Shown one piece after another: positions 50,201 through 61,600 of a stretch of 64,000 nt of DNA. Position 1 is the first letter of the stretch. Each line of letters opens with the position of its first letter. The stretch is from NCBI GenBank assembly GCA_003342895.1, contig PTFA01000313.1, positions 372,001 to 436,000 of the forward strand. Reading direction: 5' to 3'. This DNA comes from Casuarius casuarius (taxonomy: Eukaryota > Chordata > Aves > Casuariiformes > Casuariidae). A program made the position numbers and the translations under genes. Under the pieces are notes generated by a model, which saw only the letters and a list, made by a program, of their open reading frames with translations, was not told the DNA's origin and made no database searches.

Positions 50201-52051
50201 GTTATGAAGTTTCCCTGTTGTCTGAAACAACAGAAAAAGTCTGTAGGGAGCTTTCAGCTTAAGATTTTCATGCTGAAAAATGATAAAACTTTTTTTATCA
50301 TGCTATTTCCTTTATTAAAATGTGCAACTGAAACAATGTAATGGAGTGGTAGTTTGATTTGGCTTACTATTGCATCTTCTTGGCTAAGTTAGCTGACCCT
50401 GCAAAACCCTCATTTAAGTCATGAGGTAAATTGACTTAGCTCTTCTTTTATATTAGCTGAGTATGTAGCTAATAACTGGTAAAGACAGGAGGTTTTTTAG
50501 TACTGGAAGATGATGGCAATGTAAAAATTGTTAGCATTTTAAAGCTAGGAAAATCTGTACGGCCATACCTGTATCTGAAAAGGCAGCACTTTGCATAGTG
50601 CCATAAATGATATTGTAGGTATAGGGCCCCATAGGGCCATATAAATGATATTGTAAAGTATTGATTATGAGATGGGTTACTTTTCTAGAAAAATTGTTGA
50701 TTTTATCCAGTGACACCAGTGCTTGGTAACTTCTTTGTCTTCCCGTGAAAGTAGCAAGTCTAAACATTGTATCATATCCTTGGAAGGCACAAATTTTGTC
50801 CACTGCCTGTTGGAGACTATGAATGACTGCTGTTGACTTAACTTCTAGATGGTATGCCTTGTATGCTTTACAAAGGAGCTCCATGTTATTAACTCGCAAC
50901 TTGCTCTATTGTGCCTTTTATCTTGCTCTAACCCCTCTTAACTTCCATTATTTGAAGCAACGTGTGCATCTTTCAACAAAATGATAAACCTGGTTTACTG
51001 AAGTTACAGGACGAAGTGCAAATCCTCGTGTCATGCAGAGCTAATATGATTTTACTATAGTTCTCCACAGATATATTTTATGTTTACAAAAAAGCACAAA
51101 GAATAAAAATTAATGATATCAAGCATTTCCAGTGCTAAAGTTTATCTAATTAAAATAAATACAGAAAGTCATAGTGTGCAAAATAGGAGAAGATCCATAT
51201 CCACACCTGCAGACCAGTTTTATTTTGGACTACCTCTAGTCTGGCCCCATAAACAGGATGCTGCTCAGCTGCTGGAGTGCATTTAGGTGTGCTGCGGAGC
51301 TCGTTCTCCAGTTTTGTTTCATTCAAAAGGAGGGTGGTTCATGCACTCCAGGGCTGCTCTGTTATGAGGATGAAAGTAAACTAAGTGGGGAATGGTCAGG
51401 AGATTTGCTTCAGGAACACATTCCTGATCTAAATTGCAGCCTAAACTTAGCCTAAAACTTGCATTCATCTAGTAGTCTTCCTCTAAGTAATTACATTATG
51501 GCTGATGTTAGCATTCCTAATTAGTCCTTTTTTAGATTTCTATATGTTACGTAGAACACTATTTCATAAAAGAAGGTTGTATTTAGCTTGTTCAATATAA
51601 ACAGTTACATTCTGTTTTCACATTTCAGGGATACAGGTATGTTTTGTCAGCATTAGTTCGTTGGGTGGTTTTTCCAAAAAAATGCAATTTGTTTTATTTT
51701 TTTTCTTTTTGTTTATGTGGTATGTTTCTCCTGTGTTGACTAGAGTCTCCATCTGATTTCAGTCCTGTTTATTTCACTACTGGAAGAGAAACAAACGCTA
51801 TTTTTTTGAGAATTAGTCATTTGGCAATAGAAGACATGCCTACTGTAATACTTCCGGTATAAACAGTTGTAATCACCTAGGCAAATCTGAATTTAAGTTT
51901 AGTTTGATGATTTCTCTTTGGTTCCCGGAAGTTTTAACTTGCACGTCATTCTATGTTTAATGGCTATTGTGGAGGGCAGTAACACAGGTTACAGTTTGTA
52001 TGAGTGGTGCTGTTGATGGCAGCTAGATCTCTTTCCTGAAGACAAATATGC

Positions 52052-52124
52052 CTTGAGCAGGAGTCTGGAGTAGATGATCTCCGGAGGTCGCTTCCATACT
52101 AAATTCTTCTGCGAGTCTATGACA
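52052..52124 (+). mobile_element. CR1 LINE 3'-end remnant
   Basis: The stretch ggagtagatgatctccggag followed by gtcgcttccatactaaattc and tctgcgagtctatgac is a diverged copy of the conserved end of the CR1 3' UTR. The canonical form reads like gactagatgatctccagagg, then tcccttccaac, then attctgtgattctatga. Only the last ~75 bp are recognisable. CR1 is the dominant LINE of birds and other sauropsids and usually inserts as 5'-truncated pieces like this. Confidence 0.65.
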
Positions 52125-52247
52125 TTTGCCTGAACAAGAAGTCTTGGAAAGCAGTCATGAATTCATTCATTCAAGTTTCCTTTTTTATGTGTTTTTCATT
52201 ATTTTCCTTGGTTAAGATTTTCAAGAAGCGTTTAAAAGTGGATACAT

Positions 52248-52267
52248 CCCCCCCCCCACCCCCCCCC
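52248..52267. repeat. Poly-C tract (C10-A-C9)
   Basis: Nearly pure C-run between the two CR1 fragments. The opposite strand is G-rich enough for a quadruplex. Confidence 0.95.
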
Positions 52268-52339
52268 ATGAGAGACATTGAAAAATGGGAGTGGAAGGTC
52301 ACCAAAATGATTTAGGGGTTAGAAGAACTAAATGCATAA

Positions 52340-52720
52340 AGAAAGGCTGGCGGGACCGGGTCAGTTCAGCCCGGAGCAGAGGCCACTCCAGGAGCATGTC
52401 ACCACCAGCCTGCAGGCCCGAAATGGTAGTCACGGAGGAGGCAGGAGGACTCTGCACGAGGCGGCACAGTGACGGGGCAGTAGGCAGCAGGCACAAGTCG
52501 CCTCAGCGGAAACTGTGTGACATCAGGAAAAAAACGTCTTCCCCATCAGAGCAACTCTGGGAACAGGCTGCCTGGAGAAGCGGTAGGATATCCCTCATGG
52601 ACGTGCTCCAGATGGGGCCGCACAGAGCCCCAGATCACCTCACCCAAGACCCCACTGCCTGGAGTGGCTTGGACCAGGCCCTCTCCAGAGGTCACTGCTC
52701 CCATGATCACTCTGGTGTCT
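52340..52720 (+). mobile_element. Second, degraded CR1 LINE 3'-region fragment
   Basis: Recognisable blocks in the usual CR1 order are a piece like cagttcagcccggagcagag (about 52360), then catcaggaaaaaaacgtctt (about 52522), then gggaacaggctgcctggag (52559-52577), then tccctcatggacgtgctcc (52591-52609). These parallel the CR1 3' region (gagaagaggaggctcagg; attaggaaaaa; gaacaggctgcccaggga; tccctggaggtgttc). The 153-codon frame across it (52285-52746) is therefore not a host gene. Ends are approximate. Confidence 0.55.
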
Positions 52721-52899
52721 GCCAGAGACGTGCTGTGTGTCGTTAACTGTTGGACCCAGTGAGTCATATATTTATCGTTAACTACAGGTGCCTAAAGCTT
52801 CAGTCTGTAGTGATTTGCTAGCACTTTATGGGAAAAATAAACCATAATCAGAGGCTCCAACGCAACCCCAGTCCCTCACCCCCTGCCCCAATGCAGCGC

Positions 52900-53225
52900 C
52901 ATTAACAGCTGCCTCCTGTCAGCGCCCAGCGCCCCTGGGTGGGGCGGCGGCGGCGCGCGGGAGCGGCCGTTAGGTCCCGCCCCGCCTGACGGGAGCCCCG
53001 GCCCGGCCCCGGGCGAGGGACAGGCCCTGCCGGCTCGCGGGCGCCCTCTGCCCCGGCCCGGCCGAGCCCGGCGGCGGGGGCGGCCGCGGCGGCCTTGGCC
53101 GTGAGGTAGCGGGCGAGGGCGGAAACGGCGCGTTTGGGCTCGGCGCTGCCGCCGCTCGGCTGCCTGCGCAGGTGAATCCGCTGGTTTATATTTAGCGGCG
53201 GATGATGGTATTTAAACGCCGCTCA
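52900..53225. promoter_or_regulatory. CpG island (candidate promoter)
   Basis: About 320 bp of very GC- and CpG-dense DNA, the only such island in the window. It contains SP1-type GC boxes (tggggcggcgg near 52938; cccgccccgcc near 52977). It lies about 10 kb beyond the CDC73 poly-A signal, so it is unlikely to serve CDC73. At its right end ctgcctgcgcag|gtgaat (donor after 53171) is a good 5' splice site on the + strand. This suggests a first exon transcribed rightwards. No ATG-led coding frame of note precedes the donor, so the exon would be non-coding or a 5' UTR. Confidence 0.75.
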
Positions 53226-53345
53226 GAGTAATCGCCTAATAACGGCCAGGCTGATGTTCCTATGTAAATATTACCAATCAAGTTTATTTGCTGATTATTT
53301 CCCCCAGCAATTACTAGCTGCGGTTAATTCACGTGTATCTTGACT
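53172..53345. promoter_or_regulatory. Regulatory-looking DNA flanking the CpG island
   Basis: This stretch combines CpGs with several homeobox-type cores (TAATAA, GATTATT, AATTACT, GGTTAATT). It also carries a perfect 7-bp inverted repeat, agcggcg at 53194-53200 and cgccgct at 53217-53223, around a 16-base loop. The texture is like that of conserved non-coding elements near developmental promoters. Conservation cannot be judged from one sequence. Confidence 0.3.
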
Positions 53346-56300
53346 TAAGCAGCAAAGCGCTTTGTAAAAGAGTTGCTTAATATTTTTTTTAACTCAAATC
53401 AAGTAAATTCCTTCTTGTAAAGTACCTTAAATGTGAGGCTGTTCCCACAGTCTTCTCATGGAAAAATGTGTCATTATATTTCTTCAAGTGTTCGCTGTTG
53501 TTTTTTTCCTACTATTATTGTGAGAAATACTTTTTTTTTAATTGATACCTGACCATTAGGTGAATAATCACTGTGCTTCTGGTCTTGTCCTGCCTGAATC
53601 AATGTTTCTGTAATCTTCCCGCAGACCACTGCAGTACACTTTTATATAGGGAAATCAAAACCTTTCCACAAAAGCACATTTTTTCAACCAGATATTTATA
53701 GAATATTTTATGTATGATTTGCAGACGTGCCAAGATGATTTAGATGGACAACTTTCCGTATCATTAGCTCTAATTTATTTCCATAACCCCCTACATCTGA
53801 AACCTTTCATAAGCGATGTGCTAATAGACTTTAAAATGCCAATTTCCTACAGAAGCGGTAGACTTGAGCCAAGTGTTACTCTAAGCTAGTGTGCTACTTG
53901 CCATGGTAATGAGAGATGTAAGTGTCCTTCGCAAGCCTTAATGTATTTATATTCACAAGATCTTTGTACGGGCTAAGGTTGCATTTATTTGTAGATGGGC
54001 AATGGAGGGAGAGAGGCAAAATAACTTTCTGCATGAGCATGGACTACTGGGGCACAAAAATGAAGTAAATTTGAGGGTTTTAGCTCCAGATTAGTGCTGA
54101 ATGCTTTTTAATGAATAACATACTCTCAGGGAAAATGGCATGTTGCAAAAGAACAAGGCTAATCATGAATTAGGGCTGAATCTAGAGAACTGAGGTGAAA
54201 AGAGAGATTGGGGGAGTGAAGTGTGACTTGTTCAATGACAACATATTTAATTCTGTGTTTCTTCCAGTTGCCTCCCCCCCCGATATATCAACTTTGTATG
54301 AAGTAACATTTTCTGTTTAAAAACAGACCTTTAAACTACAGAGATCTTTTAAGCAATAATCTGCGTATGTATGTGTGTATATGTGTTGTGAATATATGTG
54401 CTCAGCAGAGCATTGAATGTGCCTTTCTCAAATATGGCTGCGACAAGGATGAAGGTGGGAGGTGGAAGCAGGCCACACTACCAGAGTCTACGGTTCTCAC
54501 CAAGTTACTGGCAACTGATTTAACTGAAAGGGATGGCATGGAAAGAGCAGGCCCTTTGAAATCCTTGGCCTCAAACACTCCCAAGTAACTTTTCATCCCC
54601 CCTGCAGTCTCTCAGGTTTCTTTCTTTTTCTGTCACACTGTTCCCTATGTCTGCAAAGTCTTTCCTACCTCCTAAGAAGTTGCAGGCCTTGACATGTTAT
54701 TGTATGTTTCTTTTATTAATTGAAATACTCTATCTGTAGTGCCTAGTTGCTTGCCAGCTACTGTTCAGAGTGGGAGGTGCTCCCTGTCGCAGCGGTGGGA
54801 TGCATCCAGAGTTGGCATCTGTCCACCGCCGTGCCTCATCCAGATTGGTTTCTTTGGCTGCATCTCTCCTAGGATGGGAAGGGTATTCAGACAAAGCTTA
54901 TGCCAGTGATCAGCAGTGTGCAGGGCATTTCAGGCTTTTGTAATTTTTTCAGGTCAAATCCAGACAGGTTGGCCTGAAATTCATTTTTTTTCTGTCAGAA
55001 AGTAGCTGAGCTCTGAGACTTGTGCAAAAAGAATCAGATCCGTCTGTTCTCAGTTTGCCTCCTGGATCCTCTAACCTCTGGTGAAGGAGCTGAGTCAGCC
55101 TACGCTTTCAGCTCACAAGTGGGAGATTCTGCTATCCCGAGGACAATTTTTTCAGGTTTTAGGTTATTCTGAGAGAGTTCTGTTTGTCTCTGTTAGTCAC
55201 AGGGTAATCAGATCTTTTAATCCCAAACCTGGTAGTCAGTAGTCTCTGCCTGATAGCTTCCTAGTGCAATATAGGATATGTGCCTTGTTCCTCTCCAACT
55301 GAAAATATTGGCTGATGTAAGACAGACGGTGGCTTTGATCGTCAGGATGACAGACAAGACAAATGGGGTATCAAGTTAGTTTCATGCATCTATGAACATT
55401 CTGAGATCTTATTTTCTGCTCCCAAATCTCACACAGGACTTGAAGCTTCACTGATCCAGTCTCACTGTGCTCTGTCTCACAGAATCAGTCTCTTTGTCAG
55501 AGTTCTTGCTCCTCATCAATAAAGGTACTTTGCATTAACAGCAAGAAGATCTCTGAGATGCATGCACCTTGCAAAGTAAGCCAGGTCTTCAGCGTGGTGT
55601 TCTTAAACAGCATTTCTTATTACTGGAACTGGGCACTGAATTAACTGAGTTTAGAGATCTCCCTTGTGTGCTAAATGAAACTTAATAGAGCTCTTAGCTA
55701 TCAGCCTACCAGTTTCAGGAAGCATCTTTTTTTTCACCCTATATTTTATAGTTCCTGAGAAGGTTAACAGTAAAGATACCTCTGCGAAAAGAGTGTTTTG
55801 TGAGGTAATTGAATATGAGTAGACTTGTTGGGCCTTAATTTGAACTGCTGGTAACTTATTTACCTCGCCATTGTGCCTTTCTATAATGATGTCTTTCCTA
55901 CAGCTATCACTTCTAACAAGGTGTTGGAGGAGATCCAAACTCTTCCGGTGAAACATCTTCATATAGGATTTTTGGGGGGAAGGGTGTTGATGCCCCTGCA
56001 CCTTTCCTGATTACTCAGGAAAGTAATTTGCCTTCTTTCCCACACCATATGTCTTTGATACTGAGATCGCACTTCATACAGGAGAGGTCATAAAAACTTT
56101 CTCTTAGAGAAATAGGTCTTTCAGAAGACTGTATTGCTAGCTGATGAATCCAAAGCTATGGCCTTGTCACAAAACTATTTCAAGTGAACAGATTTTGCCA
56201 GCCTGTGATAAGGCTGTCACATGGATCTTGTCATCCCTTGGCATGTTCATCTGAGGTCAGGCAACCTCAGGAACCTTCTTGAGAAGCATCCCCACTCCTA

Positions 56301-58159
56301 ACATCAAAGTGACTATTTGGGAACTATCTCCAAGCTTTCATCAGGCTTTCTGCTATTGTTGAGGCACCAAGAACTGATTCAGTGCTTGCTGGAGCAGTCC
56401 TTCAATTGCTGTTTGTATGAAGGACTCCAAGATCCCCCCTCAGATAAACATGAGGGTGTAGGATTCTTGCTTGCAGTGTTCCATAGCATAAATGCATATG
56501 TAAACTATTGCTCAAAGTCAAAGCAAAAGTTCCCAACAGTTGCATGTTAGAAACTGAAGTTCTTCAAGAGGCACATGAAATAATGAGTTTTAGAGATCAG
56601 TTAGATACTGGCATTGCTTGATGAATTTCTGTGATTTGTTCTGTGGGAACCTGGGTGATCATCATAGTCTCTTCAGGCCTTGAAATCTCTTTGGAGTGAT
56701 TTGCTTTGCTATACAGAAAAATAGAATCTGCTGTAAATGTCACAAGAATGTCATTTGCTCTTGAAGTAGTTTGAAAAAAGAAAAAGCAGAGCATACGAAA
56801 CATAATCAGGTTTATTTGGACAATGCTAGAATGAAATTTAGTAGACCAGGTTTATGCATGCTAAAAGTAATAATTACTGGAAAATATGTCTTGCACCTGA
56901 CAGATGTTGAACTGGTTCCAGAGTTGACTCATTTAATTAAGACAAGCTCTTCTCTTTACAGGGAAATACAGTGGATCAAAATGAAGATGTGAATTCCTGG
57001 GCAGGAAGGTGGCGTAAGGTACGTACTCATTTTCAACAAAGGGGGCATTAGCTAGCCTTCCAGAGCACATTATCTGTTGAAGAGCTGTTTGTCTTGGGAC
57101 ACTGGTTTCAGTTAGGGGTGTTAATTTTTGAGTTAGAGCAGGTACCTTAATTTTGTTTGCTTAGTTGTTCAAGTAGAAGTGTTAGAGGTGAATACCACGT
57201 GTGCTGTTTTTCCAAGCAGTGTTACAGATGTTACCAATAACTTTGTGTTTATTAGCAGTCTGATGTCTTTGTATGTAATATTTTAAAATGCCCTCCGCAG
57301 ATTTTGCTAAGGTATTTTGTTATATATTTCTAATTGTTCAAAAGCAGTAGTCAAAAAGTTTTAGTGCTTTGGATTTCTGTAGTTAGCATGATGAAGATAA
57401 AAACTAAGCCTTTCATATTGCTGTCATTATCAAATTGTAGCACCAATTGGAAGACATGATCATACTGAGAAAATTGCCCTTTACCAGAGACCAGAGTGAA
57501 AAATTTTAAAGTGTTATGGTCCTGATGTGTGCTATACTTCACGGGCAACCTGAAATTATGAATAACTTGTATCTTCTTATTGATCTTGAGTATTATTAGC
57601 CATAAATTTTGAGCATCAGGGTACTTTACATGTGTGCACATTACCTTATAACTGCTCCATTATTTTTACCTCCAAATTATTAAAGGACATGCCCGCACAA
57701 TCCACTGTATTTTATTGATGCAGTAACATCATGTGTGAAAGAAGATTTCTGTTAATAAAAACAGATCAGAAGACTGCAGTGGTTCTTCCTCTGCCTGTAA
57801 AAATTCTCTCCTTTCTCGAATAGGTTGTTTAGAGTACAGACTTTAGAAAAGGATGTCAGGCAGATTCTTCAAAACACTCTGTAAAAGCAACTGCTAAAAT
57901 CTCTTAGCTTCAGCAGTTCTTCTTTTGTCAGGGGCTGAAGTCTGCTTCTGGTTATTTGGTGTATCTCTGTATTGCACACAATTATTGAGCAAGTCAAAGG
58001 AGGCAGGGCAGACGCAGAAATATGTGACTGAGATACATAACATCTGGAATGTGCATTTCTAAGCTAAGGAATGACATGGGAGTTCTTAATGATATCTAAT
58101 TACAAGAATAAAATACTTTGCAGTTGACTTTTTTGTGGGAGATGTTTTCATTGTTGTTT
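53346..58159. other. Region after the CpG island: no known gene
   Basis: Mostly AT-rich non-coding DNA. The part at 54600-56600 is less AT-rich and has the worn look of an old interspersed repeat, but I could not assign a family. The only exon candidate is at 56962-57018. If the CpG island starts a transcript, this is its first intron or introns. Confidence 0.5.
56962..57018 (+). other. Candidate internal exon, 57 bp
   Basis: Preceded by a strong acceptor (ctcttctctttacag) and followed by donor CGTAAG|gtacgt. Exactly 19 codons in phase 0 read GNTVDQNEDVNSWAGRWRK with no stop. The other two frames contain stops. It lies 3.8 kb downstream of the CpG-island donor on the same strand, so it could be a later exon of that transcript. 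I do not recognise the peptide and could not find convincing neighbouring exons. It may be a non-coding RNA exon or chance. Confidence 0.3.
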
Positions 58160-58625
58160 TGTAACTAGGAGAATGGCTTCTAGCTGGATCTTTCCCCCTC
58201 CCCGGGATGGTTTCTAGCTTATTACTCAGATCAGGGGAGGTTTGCATCTGAATAGACATGAAAGAGCTTTATTGGCAGCTAAGGCCAAAGATGGGCTGCA
58301 GCTGATTCATGAGGTAAAGGAGCTTTTGTGCCGGAAAGTAGTTCATGCTTTTATAGTAATAGGATCTAGCAGTCATTGGCTGAGATAGCAGCAGTTGGTG
58401 CTATTGTACTTCATTTAGGAGATCACAAGTGGTTTTTCATTCAGAAGTAAAAGGTAGCTTTCAGAATCAAATCTTTAACATATGCATGTGGCAATATTGG
58501 TAGTTCTTTGTGCAATGCAGAATGCTTCAGATTCAGCTCTTCTTAAAATAGAACCAGCACTTCATGGTAGCAAAATATGTTTTAAATATAATTTCTACCA
58601 GAGACTGGTAATTCTGTATGACTCA
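58160..58625 (-). mobile_element. LTR-like segment with CCAAT, TATA and poly-A signal on minus strand
   Basis: Read on the minus strand, a CCAAT box (58375-58379) is followed 20-30 bases later by TATAAAAG (58348-58355). An AATAAA (58268-58273) then follows 75 bases on. This is the compact layout of a retroviral LTR promoter and R region. A TG...CA outline with a 4-bp GTTT repeat fits 58160-58625. A repeat that short is weak evidence, so only the core 58260-58380 is reasonably supported. It could instead be an ordinary antisense promoter. Confidence 0.3.
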
Positions 58626-61600
58626 GTTTTCTAGAAAACTGTCAGACTCTGTATGGTATCCTAACAAGGACATCCAAAATCAACTTTCTAAATATTTTGC
58701 TATCCTGATAGTTTGAAATAGCTCAAGTGAAATCTCAGGCTGATCTCAAAACAAAGGAGGGGAGTGGTGAGAGGGGCTATGCTGTGCTGTAGCTGCAGCG
58801 GCTATCCCTGTTCGCAGGATAGTGGGAGTACTTCAGTCTCCCAATCCCTAGGGCTGTCAATCCAGGGCTGTAGTGCTCTCCCTCTGGCACTGCATTCTCA
58901 GGGGAGGGTTAAAGAAGCAGAAACAGAGAGCAAAAAACACCTTTTAAAATGACAGCTGTTTATTTCCTGTGTGTTTCTGCTGCTCTGCAAAGCATCATGG
59001 GATTAGAGGCTGACAAAGCTTTGCGATCTCTGCAATCTGAGTACATTTAAAAAAAATAACTTTGACGGTCAGTCTGTGCATCACAGTTATATCTCAACTT
59101 GAGAAGCCTTTGCAAAACTTGCAAATACCTAGAAATTCTTCTCTCTCGGGAGCTATTCCTATACTGTTAGGATAATTTCCTTCAGTCCTAGTTTCAACAG
59201 CCTTTAAATACCCAGTCTTCACCTTTCTATCACTGCTGTCTTTTCTCGATATAGACTTTGCAAGAATACGTAGTCTTTTACATAAAAGAATTCACACTGA
59301 GATGTTCGTCAGACTTCTGAAAGATTCTGTTAAAGCAGTTCACTGGCAAGATCATAGAAAACTTGTTTAGAACAAAGAAAGAAGGATGAATAGTTATACA
59401 GAGCAGTTTTAAACTGATTGTTTCTCCCTGGACCCCCCAAGGAATTAGAACAAATTTATTTTCACATTCATTAGCTTCTGCTTCACGTAAGTATGATGGC
59501 AAATAAAGATTGCTCTTTGAACAGGTTTTGTATCAATGTTTTTCAGTGTCTGAAAACATAGGTAGGAGTATTCCTAACAGGTAACTTCTAAGGGTGTTGA
59601 TTTCTGGTGTAAAATGCTAATCAGAGCACAGGAAAAACATCAGGTATAATAAGCCGTTAAGTAAAGGAGACAGAGGAAAAAGCTGGGGAGGAAAGGGGGA
59701 AATGGGGAAATACAGAGTCATTTCACAGATGGCGTGGAACTTAGTCATTATCAGTATTTTAATATAATGAATGTTACCTTTCATATTTATTGACCAATCT
59801 AATAGGAGATAAGAATTCATAATAAAATTAACTGACTAACCTCACTTAATGTATTTATTCAGGCTAAATAGATCATAACTTGGTATTTCCTAAAAAGGAC
59901 TGGAGATATTATATGAATGTTTGATTGTAGATGCAGGGCTTCTGGAAATAGCGTCATGAGTCTGAAAATGCAATAGAAATTACAGACTAGGTTGCCAGTT
60001 TCATAGCAATTGTCATAATCGAACAGCAAGATACAGTTGTGTGCTGCCAGTCCAAAAGGGGTGGTCTGATGCAACACAGTGATGGGATGAAGCCAGCTCA
60101 ACACACTCTACTGATCCAAATATAAAATGAAAGATTTAAGATTTAAAATATCCAATGCATCCTATGTTTAGAGGGTATGCTTTTTAGCTCTTTGCAGTGA
60201 CAGGTACAACCACAGCTGGCGAAAGTTAGTGAAGAAAAGCTAGGGACCAGCACTGCCTGTCTGACTTTGTCTATCTCCTCAGCGTGGCTTGGCATGCACT
60301 GCACTGGGGCAAGTTCAACTCATGTCCATTGATCACTGAAGTACTGCAGGATTAAGCACAGCTGTGCTGGGCACTGGTGTTTTGTTGCTGTTTTTATCTT
60401 TGTGAAATGAGGTCACTTTATATTCAGTGTAATATGGTGTTCTTCACCTTTATTGAATACCTGTATTTAACTTCACTAATTTCTGTGGAAGTTGAGCAAT
60501 TCTTTCTTCCTTATCAAAAAAGGATGACTATTCCAGAACAATGGAAAACAGTTTATTTGAACAGTTTATTTTCTGAGCTGAAGTTCACACGTGGTCTCTG
60601 GAGGAAAAAAGAGGCTATTTTCTCATCCTGCTTCTATTCAGCAGTGATACAACTAAATCTTTGCTTCAATTCATTTCCCTCTTGTGAGTATATGGGAGCT
60701 GTGGCTTTTTCCACACCCTCTTCTTATGGAGTGGAAACTGTGAGCACATTTTTCAGTGTCTCACATAAACATGTTTTGTCTTGTGATTATGAACTTAAAG
60801 TACCAGAATGTGTCAAACTTTTGATTTGCATAGAAATTAGCATATGCAAACAATAGGAGAAATGAAGGACATACCTAGTTTGAAAATAAACTTCACCTTG
60901 AGATTTAGGAAGAGAAAAATGCATGTTTTTTAATAGCTTTATTTATACACCTTTGAGGCATAATAAAACTCCCAGTATTCAAACAAGAAGGAACAGACAA
61001 ATGCTCTCTAAAACCTAAGGATAAAAAAAAATCAGTACATTAAAGAGCTGAGAGGAAAAGAGGCAAAACTGTCATGTTAATAAAATCAGACATAGGTGCT
61101 AAACTCACTGAAGTTGGAGAGATTTTTCTATTGATTTCCAGGGGTTGTGTATAAACTTTTACTATTACAATGTATATGCCAGGTACTTCTCTGCTGGACC
61201 TTCAAACGAGCTGCCATTTCCATGTTTCAGCACTAAGGACTAAAAAACCGACAACCCATAAGATTTTAAACATGGCAATAAATGTAGGAGTCAGGCTTCT
61301 TTATTTCCCTTCTCCTTTGAGGTTTTTAAATGGAATTCTGAAACTTTTTTTAATATAAGCTGAAATTCTCTTTTAAGTTCAAACTCTTGAAGCTATGGGA
61401 ATAGCAGAAAAACAGTATTACAAAATTCAGAAGTGTTGGCTGAAATGTTATTCTAAAATGATATCTTGAGCCAGCACTGGTACTGATATTCAGAGTGGTC
61501 AGAGTCTTTGGAAAGGATACCTTTCCAGTGGAAAATGCTGCATTCATGAAGTGTTTCGTAGGAATGCCTTGGTTTTGTTTGAGCTTCCAACAGAAATCGG

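Larger units (their letters stand above)
43071..52051. other. Downstream of CDC73: no gene recognised
   Basis: About 9 kb of AT-rich DNA. It holds alternative poly-A hexamers (44357, 44572), the 20-bp repeat at 44153, and a 156-codon frame at 46616-47086. That frame has no recognisable domain and biased, low-complexity composition. A small 15-bp direct repeat (ataaatgatattgta) occurs at 50603-50617 and 50641-50655. Longer CDC73 3' UTR forms may extend into the first part. Confidence 0.6.

Noticed and set aside
52285..52746. 153-codon + strand open frame
   Set aside because: It overlaps CR1 3'-region blocks such as gggaacaggctgcctggag. Its Arg, Ser and Pro content follows from local GC richness rather than a host protein.
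54600..56600. Possible old DNA transposon or retroelement body on the minus strand
   Set aside because: The texture suggests a worn repeat, and a 116-codon minus frame lies at 55651-56001. I could match no family motif or terminal repeat.
58280..58314. Exon-like segment CTAAGG...CATGAG followed by gtaaag
   Set aside because: One frame is open, but it lies in the R region of the LTR-like module. That explains the sequence better.
60377..60856. 159-codon + strand open frame
   Set aside because: No domain or repeat pattern, composition as expected of AT-rich random sequence, and no promoter or splice context.
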